Positions 50,716 to 58,766 of a stretch of 62,176 bases of DNA are shown here, piece after piece; positions within the stretch are counted from its first letter, which is position 1; the number at the start of each line of letters is the position of its first letter. Origin of the DNA: Chloroflexota bacterium (GTDB lineage: Bacteria > Chloroflexota > Dehalococcoidia > Lucifugimonadales > UBA3495). The stretch is taken from NCBI GenBank assembly GCA_028873965.1, contig JAPPMU010000017.1, positions 1 through 62,176 on the forward strand, read 5' to 3'. The notes beneath the pieces are model-generated. The model saw nothing but the letters and a program-made list of their open reading frames with translations, searched no databases and was not told where the DNA came from. The position numbers and the translations under genes were made by a program.

Positions 50716-50914
50716 TGTCATTGCGAGCGAAGCAACGTCACCCGGCACTTGATGCGGGGGCAGCAATCCCGTCACCACCCAGTGTGTCATTGCGAGCGGA
50801 GCGCGGCAGTCTCGTCAGCAGGACGACCACCCCGGCAACGGGATCACGACGTGGTTCGACAAGCTCACCATGAGCGGCCACGCTCCTCGCGATGACAGGA
50901 TAAATGTGTACCCA
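50716..50914. repeat. Compound family B repeat (copy B6)
   Basis: Two family B left arms occur in series (TGTCATTGCGAGCGAAGC near 50716 and TGTCATTGCGAGCGGAGCG near 50787), with one right arm ending CTCCTCGCGATGACAGG. A small palindrome (GGTTCGACAAGCTCACCATG region) is nested near 50853. It shows that one copy inserted into or recombined with another. It fills most of the space between the Fe-S carrier gene and the YgfZ-like gene. Confidence 0.82.
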
Positions 50915-50929
50915 TCCCGGAGGACCCCG

Positions 50930-51955
50930 ATGACCACCACCATCGACGCCCATACCGCAGAGGAGTTCCGCGCCGCCACCGAGCGCGCCGCCGTGTACCC
51001 CGACGACTCCGGCATCCTGCTGCTCACCGGGGAGGACGCCCGCGACCTGCTCAATCGCCTCTCCACCAACCTGATCGACCCGGAGGCGCCGGCCGGCGAG
51101 GTCGCCGTCACCGTGCTCACCAGCGACCGCGGCCGCATCGTGGACCTGGTGTACGTAATCCACTGCGGCGACCATCAGGTCGTGCTCACCAGCCCGGGCC
51201 AGCAGCAGAACGTGACGGACTTCCTGGACAAATACACCATCATGGAGGACCTGGAGGTCGAAGACATCACGGAGAAGACCTCCCTGCTGCGGCTCACCGG
51301 GCCGGACGCCGCTGAGCTGCTGGGCCGGGTGTCGGACGACGGCATCCTGGTGGTGGAGCCTCCCACCGACCCCGACGAATCGGAGCGCATGCCCACTCGC
51401 TACCTGCTGGCCGATGATCCCGAAGACGCGGCACGCATCGCCGCCGACCTGGAAGCGGCCGGCGCGGCCAGCATCAGCGCGGCCACCGCTGAGACCCTGC
51501 GCATCGCCCAGGCCCGGCCGGCCCACGGCTCCGAGATGAGCGACACCTACAACCCGCTGGAGGCCGGCCTCATCGGCGCCATCGACTTCCACAAGGGCTG
51601 CTACATCGGACAGGAGGTCATCGCCCGCCTGGACACCTACCATAAGGTGCAGAAGTACCTGGTGTCCCTGAGCTTCGATGCCGACCCTGCCCAGGCCGGC
51701 ACGCTGCCCGGCTCTCGTCTGGTCAACGACGAGGGCGCGGCCATGGGCCTGGTGACGTCGGCCACGGTGGTTCCCTCTGCGGGCGACGCTAGCATCATCG
51801 GGCTGGGCTACGTGCGCACCGCGGCAGTGCAAGTCGGCGGCGCGCTGCGGGTAGTCGCTGAGGAAGGAAACGGTGACGGCGACACTGGTGTTACCGCGCG
51901 CATTACCGCGCAACCGCTGCTGTTCGGCGGCGAGAAGCCGGGGCCGGGCCGGTAG
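50930..51955 (+). CDS. YgfZ/GcvT-like folate-binding protein
   Basis: This 341-residue protein resembles YgfZ, a tetrahydrofolate-dependent protein that supports Fe-S cluster enzymes. The hallmark 'KGCYIGQEVIARLDTYHKVQK' region carries the conserved Cys of the K-G-C-Y-x-G-Q-E motif. 'GLIGAIDFHKGCYIGQE' and the N-terminal 'LLLTGEDARDLLNRLSTN' fit the GcvT fold. The glycine-cleavage partners are absent, which supports the YgfZ rather than the aminomethyltransferase reading. GGAGGA lies six bases before the ATG at 50930. The A-type carrier gene is the nearest upstream neighbour. Confidence 0.88.
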   Translation: MTTTIDAHTAEEFRAATERAAVYPDDSGILLLTGEDARDLLNRLSTNLIDPEAPAGEVAVTVLTSDRGRIVDLVYVIHCGDHQVVLTSPGQQQNVTDFLDKYTIMEDLEVEDITEKTSLLRLTGPDAAELLGRVSDDGILVVEPPTDPDESERMPTRYLLADDPEDAARIAADLEAAGAASISAATAETLRIAQARPAHGSEMSDTYNPLEAGLIGAIDFHKGCYIGQEVIARLDTYHKVQKYLVSLSFDADPAQAGTLPGSRLVNDEGAAMGLVTSATVVPSAGDASIIGLGYVRTAAVQVGGALRVVAEEGNGDGDTGVTARITAQPLLFGGEKPGPGR

Positions 51956-51983
51956 CTGCGGTCATCTGCACAAGGAGATAGCT

Positions 51984-52253
51984 ATGCTCAAGACCGTCAA
52001 AGCCAGATTTATCAACGGCGCCCTAGTTCCCTTCGATACTCTGGACCTCAAGGAGGGAGACGAAGTCCTGGTAACAGTGGACACCAAAACCGCCGTGTCC
52101 GCCATGTCTGTCGAGGAAATGACCGAACGGTCAAAGGCGGCCGCCGGCGGCTGGGCGGGTTCCATAGACGCGGAAAAGTTGCTCCGGGACATCTACACCT
52201 CCCGCCACCGGGGCTTTGATTGCGACTGCATCTACTGTGCGCCGAAAACGTGA
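51984..52253 (+). CDS. VapB-type antitoxin (AF2212/PF01954-like)
   Basis: This 89-residue protein starts 'KTVKARFINGALVPFDTLDLKEGDEVLV' (key part 'FINGALVPFDTLDLKEGD'), the beta-barrel N-terminus of AF2212-like antitoxins. The second half is a charged linker and a C-terminal 'AAAGGWAGSIDAEKLLRDIYTSR' helix that would bind the toxin. AAGGAGA precedes the ATG at 51984. The PIN toxin gene starts four bases after its stop. It likely binds its own operator as part of the complex. Confidence 0.87.
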   Translation: MLKTVKARFINGALVPFDTLDLKEGDEVLVTVDTKTAVSAMSVEEMTERSKAAAGGWAGSIDAEKLLRDIYTSRHRGFDCDCIYCAPKT

Positions 52254-52257
52254 CGGT

Positions 52258-52650
52258 ATGAGCAACTTGCTGGACACAGACTGGGCCATTCACTACCTGA
52301 ACAACAACCCTCAGGTGATGCGCCGCTTGGACTCCCTGCGTCCAGACGGAATCGCCATCAGTATCATATCGATAGCCGAGCTGTACGAAGGGATCGTGAA
52401 CAGCTCCGACCCAGAAGATGACGAAAGGGAATTGTTTGACTTCCTGCGCCCATTTCCCATCATTGACTTGAATGTCCCCATCTGCCGGATATTCGGTGTG
52501 GAAAGGGCCAGACTCCGAGCGGCGGGAACCCTCATCAAGGACATGGACTTGCTCATCGGGGCAACCGCGCTGCACCACGACCTGACGCTCCTGAGCAACA
52601 ACCGGCAGCACTTCGAGCGGCTGTCCGGCCTGCGCATCATATCCGTTTGA
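52258..52650 (+). CDS. PIN-domain toxin VapC
   Basis: This 130-residue PIN protein is the RNase toxin of a VapBC pair. Acidic catalytic residues are visible: Asp6 in 'NLLDTDWAIHYL', Glu in 'SIAELYEGI', Asp in 'IKDMDLLIGATAL' and the C-terminal Asn/Arg in 'LLSNNRQHF'. The start at 52258 is four bases after the antitoxin stop. The module is intact and of normal length. The serine hydrolase follows 12 bases later, probably independent in function. Confidence 0.92.
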   Translation: MSNLLDTDWAIHYLNNNPQVMRRLDSLRPDGIAISIISIAELYEGIVNSSDPEDDERELFDFLRPFPIIDLNVPICRIFGVERARLRAAGTLIKDMDLLIGATALHHDLTLLSNNRQHFERLSGLRIISV

Positions 52651-52662
52651 ACGCCCTCGGCC

Positions 52663-54354
52663 GTGATCATGGCCTTCCCAACTAACCCAGACACTTCGCA
52701 ACGCTTCGCGCCCCTGGTCGAATACCTGGAGCGCTGGCTCACGGCCGCGCCCGCCGCGGGCCTGTCCATGGCCGTGACCGACCGGCGAGAGACGCTTTTC
52801 ACCACCGGCGTGGGGTACGCCGACATGGCGGCGCGGAGCCCGGCGCTCCCCGAGACGACGTTCCAGATCGGGAGCATCGGCAAGTCCATGACCGCGCTGG
52901 CGCTGCTGCAACTGGTGCAGGCGGGCCGCCTCGACCTCAACGCCCCCATCAGCACGCATCTGCCCTGGCTGGCCCTGCCCTCCCGCTACGGCCCGATCAC
53001 GCTGCGCCACCTGCTGAGCCACACCGCCGGCCTGCCCGCGGGCACCGACTTCGCCCCCGCCGCCCGCTACGAGGGCTACGCCCTGCGCTACACCGAGGCC
53101 GCCTGGGAACCCGGCTCCCGCTATCACTACTCCAATACCGGTTACAAGCTTCTGGGCTGGCTCCTGGAGGACGTGACCGGCCTCGATTACGGAAGCGTAA
53201 TCCGCCAGCGCGTCCTGGAACCCCTGGGCATGCATTCCAGCGCACCCGTCATCAGCCATCGCACCTGGCACGGCATGGCCACCGGCTACGTGGACCTCCA
53301 CGACGACCGTCCGCGTCGGCAGAACGACACCCTCATCCCGGCCCACTGGTCGGAATACGCAGTGGGCGACGGCAGCCAGGTGTCCACCGCCGGCGACATG
53401 GCGCGCTTCGCCCGGCTCTTCCTCAACGGTGGGAGGGGAGACGCCGGTCCCATAGTCTCGCCGGCCATGTACCGGCTGATGACCACCCCGGTCATCGAGA
53501 TGCCCGGCCGCTGGGGCGACCGGCATGAGTACGGCTACGGTTTCGGCGTGATAATCCACCGGGCCGACGGCCACGACTTCATCGGCCACGGCGGGAGCAC
53601 CGTGGGTTTCCATTCCATCATGATCACCGACCAGACCGACGGGCTGGGTGTCGTCATACTGTGCACTGGCTCCGGCGGAGACCTGTATGCGCCGGCGCGC
53701 TACGCCCTGCGGTTGGCCGCCGCGATCCGCGATGGCGGACAAGTTCCCGAAGCGCCGACCTTATCGGATCCCACACGGCTTGAATCTGCCGACCGCTACG
53801 CCGGCCAATTCGTCGACGAAGTATCCGGCATTGCCCTGACCATAACCGCCGGGGATGGCCAGCTTCTCCTGCACCGTCAGGACCGGCCCGCCATCACCCT
53901 GGAGCACATCGCCGGCAACACCTCCTGCGTTCCCTATGACGAGTTCGATCCCTTCCCCCTGCGCTTCCGCGCGCCGGAGGACGCTGGCGGCGACGACGCG
54001 ATGGTCGAGATCCACCACGGCCCGCGCATTTACGTCCGGGAGGGCAGCGCGCCCCTGGTTGCGTCGGTTCCATACCCTGCGGAGTGGGACGCTTTCCCCG
54101 GCCACTATCGCAGCCACGCCCCCTACTTGACCAGCTTCCGCATCATCCTGCGCCGGGGCCGGCTCTACATTGCATGGCCCAACGGCGGCGAGGAACCACT
54201 GACGCCGCGGGCCGGAGACCCCGAAGTGTCGCCACGCTTCTACATCGGGACACCGGGCGAACCCTCCGCAGAGTGGATCCGGTTCGACACCGTGGTGGGC
54301 AGCCGGGCCTTGCGTGCCCACTGGGCCGGCGGTGGCAGTTTCTACCGGGTGTAG
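52663..54354 (+). CDS. Serine beta-lactamase-like hydrolase (class C type)
   Basis: This 563-residue protein has a beta-lactamase/transpeptidase-like domain with Ser71 and Lys74 in 'IGSIGKSMTAL', the Tyr-x-Asn motif in 'YHYSNTGYKLLG' and a His-Gly-Gly motif in 'GHGGSTVGFHS' replacing the usual Lys-Thr-Gly. After about residue 370 a further 190-residue beta-rich domain follows, as in large esterase/D-aminopeptidase-like members. No signal peptide is seen. The start may be GTG at 52663 or ATG at 52669. Likely substrates are esters or D-amino acid peptides. Confidence 0.9.
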   Translation: MIMAFPTNPDTSQRFAPLVEYLERWLTAAPAAGLSMAVTDRRETLFTTGVGYADMAARSPALPETTFQIGSIGKSMTALALLQLVQAGRLDLNAPISTHLPWLALPSRYGPITLRHLLSHTAGLPAGTDFAPAARYEGYALRYTEAAWEPGSRYHYSNTGYKLLGWLLEDVTGLDYGSVIRQRVLEPLGMHSSAPVISHRTWHGMATGYVDLHDDRPRRQNDTLIPAHWSEYAVGDGSQVSTAGDMARFARLFLNGGRGDAGPIVSPAMYRLMTTPVIEMPGRWGDRHEYGYGFGVIIHRADGHDFIGHGGSTVGFHSIMITDQTDGLGVVILCTGSGGDLYAPARYALRLAAAIRDGGQVPEAPTLSDPTRLESADRYAGQFVDEVSGIALTITAGDGQLLLHRQDRPAITLEHIAGNTSCVPYDEFDPFPLRFRAPEDAGGDDAMVEIHHGPRIYVREGSAPLVASVPYPAEWDAFPGHYRSHAPYLTSFRIILRRGRLYIAWPNGGEEPLTPRAGDPEVSPRFYIGTPGEPSAEWIRFDTVVGSRALRAHWAGGGSFYRV

Positions 54355-54428
54355 CCGGCGTTGGCCCGTGCCTTCCCGTCCACAGGTATAATTCCAGCCA
54401 ACACACGCCGTGCCAGGCGAGGTTTGAC

Positions 54429-55124
54429 ATGACCACCGCCAAGACGCCCAAGGCCCCACCCGACTTCACCCTGCCGGACCCTCCCAAGTCCCAGGACGAA
54501 AAGATGACCGCCTCCAAGCACCTTTCCCTCACCGGCGGCGCGCACTTTCTGGCCCAACACCTCGGCAACCCCGAAACCACCATCGTCGGCGCCGACCTCT
54601 ACCTCATCCCCGTCCCAACCACCGAGCTGACCAGCATGGCCGGCGCGGTCTATCCCGACCTCCTGGTTGCCTTCGACGCCGACCCGGCCCTTTATTACGC
54701 CCAAAACGGCTACGTCATCTCGGAGCAGGGAAAGCCGCCCGACTTCGTGCTGGAGGTTGCGTCGCCCTCCACGGGACGGAGGGACACCGTCGAAAAGCGG
54801 ATCCGCTACGCCGAACTGCGCATCCCGGAGTACTGGCGCTTTGACGAGACCGGTCAGTACCACGGCGTCCGACTGGCCGGCGACCGGCTGGTGGATGGAC
54901 GCTACGAGCCTATCGAGATTGACCAATTGCCCGACGGCAGCCTCCAGGGCCACAGCCCCATCCTGAACGTGAACCTGCGCTGGATCAACGGACGACTTGG
55001 CTGGTACGACCCTGATACCGGTGAACACATCGCCACGATGGAGTCTGAACGGGAAGCCCGCATCCAGGCCGAGGCTAGAGTTCAGGAATTGGAAACCCAG
55101 CTACGCCAACTGCGCGGCGAATGA
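54429..55124 (+). CDS. Uma2-family PD-(D/E)XK protein with coiled-coil tail
   Basis: This 231-residue protein is a Uma2/DUF820 paralogue of the protein at 21703. Landmarks are 'VYPDLLVAFDADPALYY', 'PPDFVLEVASPSTGRRD', 'KRIRYAELRIPEYWRFDETG' and a C-terminal coiled coil ('ESEREARIQAEARVQELE'). Asp, the Glu of 'LEVAS' and the Lys are in catalytic positions. Both paralogues begin with the same six residues ('MTTAKT/S'). It ends 12 bases before the convergent pyrE gene. The role is unknown. Confidence 0.85.
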   Translation: MTTAKTPKAPPDFTLPDPPKSQDEKMTASKHLSLTGGAHFLAQHLGNPETTIVGADLYLIPVPTTELTSMAGAVYPDLLVAFDADPALYYAQNGYVISEQGKPPDFVLEVASPSTGRRDTVEKRIRYAELRIPEYWRFDETGQYHGVRLAGDRLVDGRYEPIEIDQLPDGSLQGHSPILNVNLRWINGRLGWYDPDTGEHIATMESEREARIQAEARVQELETQLRQLRGE

Positions 55125-55135
55125 TCGCTCCATTA

Positions 55136-55705
55136 CTACGCCGGCCGTATCCGCCCATCATCGCCGGCCGTGAGCAGCGCCTCGAATTTATAGCCACGCT
55201 GCCGGATAGCGTCGCTGCCGCCCTCGTTGCGGTCCAGCAACGCCAGCACCAGGCCCACGCTACAACCGGCTTCCTCCGCCGCGTCGATGGCGTGGAACAG
55301 CGACCCGCCGGTGGTGCAGGCGTCGTCCACGATGGCTACGGTTGACCCCTCCGGCAGCGGGCCCTCGATCATCTGCCCCATGCCGTAGCCCTTGGCCTCC
55401 TTGCGCACGATGAAGGCCGGCAGCGGCGCACCCTGCTGCCACGATGCCATGGCCGCGGCGGTCACGATGGGATCCGCGCCCAGGGTCGGCCCGCCGATGG
55501 CATCCACGCCGGCCTCGGCCAAGAGCGGCAGCAACGCGTTGCCGATGAGGTGCGCCCCCTCCGGGTCCAAGCTGAGCAAACGGCCATCGAAGTAGTATGT
55601 GCTCTTCTTGCCCGACGACAGTGTGAAGTCGCCGTACCGGATCGCGCCCCGTTCCACGGCCAGCTCCAGCAATCGATCTGCAATGTTCCCGTCAGAAATG
55701 GTCAT
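55136..55705 (-). CDS. pyrE: Orotate phosphoribosyltransferase
   Basis: This 189-residue enzyme converts orotate and PRPP to orotidine monophosphate in pyrimidine synthesis. The PRPP loop is 'VAIVDDACTTGGSLFHAID', and the catalytic loop 'FIVRKEAKGYGMGQMIEG' contains the Lys-Glu-x-Lys-type residues. 'GNALLPLLAEAGVDAIGGPT' is the usual N-terminal half. The ATG at 55705 is family-standard. No other pyrimidine gene is nearby. It converges on the Uma2 gene. Confidence 0.93.
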   Translation of the reverse strand: MTISDGNIADRLLELAVERGAIRYGDFTLSSGKKSTYYFDGRLLSLDPEGAHLIGNALLPLLAEAGVDAIGGPTLGADPIVTAAAMASWQQGAPLPAFIVRKEAKGYGMGQMIEGPLPEGSTVAIVDDACTTGGSLFHAIDAAEEAGCSVGLVLALLDRNEGGSDAIRQRGYKFEALLTAGDDGRIRPA

Positions 55706-55740
55706 ACTTGCTCCGTCGGTCGTTCCCCTTGACGCAAAAC

Positions 55741-55852
55741 GTCAGAAGCAGGATTTTCTGGATTGGCGGATTGACAGGATTAGGTGTTGCTTGCCGCTGA
55801 ACGGTTCCAATCCTGGTAATCATTAAAATCCGGTAAATCCTGCTTCTGAGGA
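55741..55852. repeat. Dispersed palindromic repeat, family C (copy C2), forming the end of nadD
   Basis: The arms GTCAGAAGCAGGATTTTCTGG and AAATCCTGCTTCTGAG are inverted around about 85 bases. The right arm supplies the last codons and the stop of nadD (stop at 55823-55825). A relative is at 47931-48045. Confidence 0.82.
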
Positions 55853-56482
55853 TTCCCGATACAACCCGTGCTCGGCAATGTATTGCGCCACCGCGTCCGG
55901 TATCCGGTAGCGCGTTGACTGGCCAGCCGCCAGCACCCGCCGCAGTTCCGACGCGCTGAAATCCACCCGCGGCCCGGCCACCGACACCACCGCGCCGGCG
56001 TCCAGCGCGTCCGCAAAGCCCTCTCGCAGCACCGCTATTCCCTCCCTGGGGCCACCCGGCCGTTCGATAACCGCGAGACGACACAGGGCCAAGATGGCTT
56101 CCGGTTCCTTCCAACGGTGGAACTGGTCCAGCACGTCCGACCCCACGATGAAGTACAGCTCCGCGTCGGGAGGAAACTCGCGCCGTACCTGCCGCAGCGT
56201 ATCCACCGTGTACGTGGCCCCGGTGCGCCTGATCTCGCAATCAGAGACGCAGAAGTCGGGATTATCCGCCACCGCCAGCTGGACCATCTTCAAGCGATGA
56301 TGCGCCGGCGTGATGCGCTGTCCGGATTTAAGCCACGGTTCGCCCGCCGGCAGGAACATCACCGTTTCCAAGTCCAGCGCGACCCGCGCCGTCTCCGCGA
56401 TCAGCAGGTGGCCCAGGTGCGGCGGGTCAAAGGTGCCGCCCAGGATACCGATGCGGCGTCGGCCGGACTCCCCCGCCGGCAT
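55823..56482 (-). CDS. nadD: Nicotinate-nucleotide adenylyltransferase
   Basis: This 219-residue enzyme makes deamido-NAD from nicotinate mononucleotide and ATP. The nucleotidyltransferase motif is 'GILGGTFDPPHLGHLLIAE', followed by 'FLPAGEPWLK' and 'YFIVGSDVLDQFHRWKEPE', and a C-terminal ISSTxIR-like 'VDFSASELRRVLAAGQSTRY'. The start at 56482 overlaps the obgE stop (TGATG). The final residues ('ESSEAGFTGF') are encoded by a family C repeat and do not belong to the normal family C-terminus. Confidence 0.93.
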   Translation of the reverse strand: MPAGESGRRRIGILGGTFDPPHLGHLLIAETARVALDLETVMFLPAGEPWLKSGQRITPAHHRLKMVQLAVADNPDFCVSDCEIRRTGATYTVDTLRQVRREFPPDAELYFIVGSDVLDQFHRWKEPEAILALCRLAVIERPGGPREGIAVLREGFADALDAGAVVSVAGPRVDFSASELRRVLAAGQSTRYRIPDAVAQYIAEHGLYRESSEAGFTGF

Positions 56483-57789
56483 CAGAACCACTCCAACTCG
56501 GCGTCGCCAATGCGAATGGTATCGCCGGCCTCGATGCCAGCCTCCTGCAGCCGCTGCGCGATGCCCAGGCGGCTCATCTCCCGCCACAGTTGCAACATGA
56601 CCCGGTAGTCCCGCATGTCGGCGCGCCCGGTGAGCCGCTCCAGCCGCTCCGACTCCACCACGTAGACATCGCCATCCAGGTGGAAGCCCAGCGGAGGCCG
56701 CTCCCGGGATGTCCTCGCAACCGGGAGTTCATCCTCCCACTCTGAGGCGTCGATGCCATCACGGGGAGCCTCGGCCAGGATGCGGACGAGATCGCCGAGC
56801 AGCCTGTCCACGCCCGCGCCAGAAACCGATGATATGAAGTGGATCCGCGTCTCCTCGTCGGTGCCGGCGAAACCATCATCCATTGCCATGGCGCGGCGCA
56901 GTTCTTCCTCGATGACATCCCGCAACTCGTAGGTCTCCGTGGTGTCCAGCTTGCTCACCGCCACCACCTGGGGCTTGGCGGCCAGCATGGGGCTGAACTC
57001 GCGCAACTCGCGGTTGAGCATCAGGAAGTCCCCCGCCGGATCGTCGGACATTCCGTCAATAAGGTGAACGTAGGCCCGGGCACGTTCGGCGTGGCGCAGG
57101 AACTGATGCCCCAGACCGATGCCGCGGTGCGCGCCCTCCAGCAGGCCGGGGATCTCCATCATCACGAAGTCCTGACCACCGTGGGTGACCACGCCCAGCA
57201 CCGGCTCCACCGTGGTGAACGGGTAGTCGGCAACCTTGGGCTTAGCCGCGGAGCAACGGGAGATCAACGTGGACTTCCCGGCGTTGGGCTTGGCCAGCAG
57301 GCCCACGTCGGCCAGGAGCTTGAGTTCCAGCCACAGGACGGAGTACTCGCCCTTGTCACCCGATTCCGAAAGCATCGGTTCTTGGTTGGTCGACGAAACG
57401 AACCGGGCATTGCCCCAGCCACCCTTACCACCCCGGGCCACCAGCACCGGTTCATCGGTAGTGACGTCTGCCAGGAAGTCCTTGCTGCCGTCGCGGTGCA
57501 TACGCCAAACCACGGTGCCCAGGGGCACGCGGATCTCGGTATCCTTGCCGTTGGCGCCGCGCTGGTTCTTGCCCTTGCCGTGGGTCCCGCGCTGCAGGTA
57601 GAAGGTGCTGTTGTACTTCAGGTGCAGCAGCGTGTTGATGGACGAGTCGCCGACGATCCAGGCGCTGCCGCCGTCGCCACCGTCACCACCATCGGGTCCG
57701 CCGCGGGGCTGGTACTTGAGCCGGAGAAAGCTGATGCAACCATCGCCGCCGTCTCCAGCTTTAACGTTGATTCTTACGGTATCGATCAT
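56482..57789 (-). CDS. obgE: Obg-family GTPase
   Basis: This 435-residue protein is a ribosome-assembly/stringent-response GTPase. It has the Gly-rich Obg fold (residues 1-155, 'GGPDGGDGGDGGSAWIVGD'), a GTPase domain with 'KPNAGKSTLISRCS' (P-loop), 'DYPFTTVEPVLG', the G3 motif 'EIPGLLEGAHRGIGLG' with Glu in place of the usual Asp, and 'SKLDTTE' for the guanine-specificity motif. A C-terminal OCT domain (about residues 360-435) is present. The first gene of the pair, it overlaps nadD by one base. The 244 bases upstream (57790-58033) are AT-richer and hold nothing I can name. Confidence 0.94.
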   Translation of the reverse strand: MIDTVRINVKAGDGGDGCISFLRLKYQPRGGPDGGDGGDGGSAWIVGDSSINTLLHLKYNSTFYLQRGTHGKGKNQRGANGKDTEIRVPLGTVVWRMHRDGSKDFLADVTTDEPVLVARGGKGGWGNARFVSSTNQEPMLSESGDKGEYSVLWLELKLLADVGLLAKPNAGKSTLISRCSAAKPKVADYPFTTVEPVLGVVTHGGQDFVMMEIPGLLEGAHRGIGLGHQFLRHAERARAYVHLIDGMSDDPAGDFLMLNRELREFSPMLAAKPQVVAVSKLDTTETYELRDVIEEELRRAMAMDDGFAGTDEETRIHFISSVSGAGVDRLLGDLVRILAEAPRDGIDASEWEDELPVARTSRERPPLGFHLDGDVYVVESERLERLTGRADMRDYRVMLQLWREMSRLGIAQRLQEAGIEAGDTIRIGDAELEWF

Positions 57790-58033
57790 TTCACGGTGGA
57801 ATATTTAAAGGTAGCAATAACGGTATTAAGGTCGTGGATATTGTTCATAACCTGGCATATGAGCATGGGATGCCCGTTGATAAGGCCGTTTTATAAGTGG
57901 AAATATCCGTTGGTATTACCAACGGGTTCGGATAATTTGGTCGATAATGAGCAATCGGTGACGTGGCGCGCTGACAAGGGAACGGGAAGTGCGGAGTTTG
58001 TCAGTGCGATACCCACGCGGCTTGCGTAGTTCA

Positions 58034-58449
58034 TCAACGACTTATGAACGAACTATCAACGTTATCCAGATAGTCGGCCAGGGTCACGATGCGAATGTGC
58101 TGGAAGTTGCGCAGGGCCAACATCTGCCGGTCGCCGGTCACAATCAAATCCGCATTGGCCGCGGCGGCGCACTCCAGGATCCTGTTGTCGGGCTCGTCGG
58201 CGAGGACCGACAGGGTTTCCGTGGGCGTTACCAAGTGACCGAATTCCCGTACGAAAGCTCGTATCCCTTCCAGTTCGACTTCCGTTCGCCCGAATTTGTC
58301 CGCGAGTACCCGTAAGAGCTCCTTGATGATGGGACAAGAGACAAACATCAAGTCACGTTCAGACCTGATGTTCAGGAGGACTTGGGCGGCGCGTCCGTGG
58401 GGAATTCAAATGCAGATACTAATATGTTGGTATCGAAAGTGACTCTCAT
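58034..58449 (-). pseudogene. Frameshifted PIN-domain toxin
   Basis: The start at 58449 reads 'MRVTFDTNILVSAFEFPTDA', a perfect PIN N-terminus, but meets a stop at 58372-58374. The downstream frame, from about 58392 leftwards, continues the domain with 'AQVLLNIRSERDLMFVSCP', 'LADEPDNRILECAAAANADL' and 'IVTGDRQMLALRNF'. A net loss of one base near the CCCC at about 58400 explains the break. The start overlaps the antitoxin stop by four bases, showing that the operon was once intact. A sequencing error cannot be excluded. Confidence 0.8.
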
Positions 58450-58694
58450 GATTCCAGGTATCTGAAAATATCCTCTTCACTGAATAGCCCAAGTCTCATC
58501 ATACGAAGGTGCCAGCCTTCGTGAATCTTGGCCAGTTGTGCGTCAAAATCAGCCTTGCAAGCATCTCGCAGGGAATTGGCAACGAAATCGTCCAGCGTCT
58601 TGCCATCACGCTCTGCCATCCTCGCAACGGCGTCGGCCAAATCAGCCGGTAAGGAGATAGCAATGGTTTTTATTGTATTGGTGGTAGTAGTCAT
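58446..58694 (-). CDS. Ribbon-helix-helix-type antitoxin
   Basis: This 82-residue protein starts 'TIKTIAISLPADLADAVARM' and continues 'GKTLDDFVANSLRDACKADF', the ribbon-helix-helix pattern of VapB/CopG-type antitoxins, with a charged C-terminal toxin-binding tail ('LGLFSEEDIFRYLES'). Its stop overlaps the start of the frameshifted PIN gene by four bases. It remains intact while the toxin appears broken, so it may be an orphan antitoxin. Confidence 0.83.
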   Translation of the reverse strand: MTTTTNTIKTIAISLPADLADAVARMAERDGKTLDDFVANSLRDACKADFDAQLAKIHEGWHLRMMRLGLFSEEDIFRYLES

Positions 58695-58766
58695 GGTGAT
58701 GCCCTCTTGGCCCTTAATGCCTGCGACTCCAATATAACTGTCGGTTTACAAGGCGGCAAGGGGAGT

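Noticed and set aside
54388..54393. TATAAT before the second Uma2 gene as a promoter
   Set aside because: The only -35-like sequence (TTGGCC at 54361) is 21 bases away, too far for a normal sigma-70 promoter; chance occurrence is likely enough.
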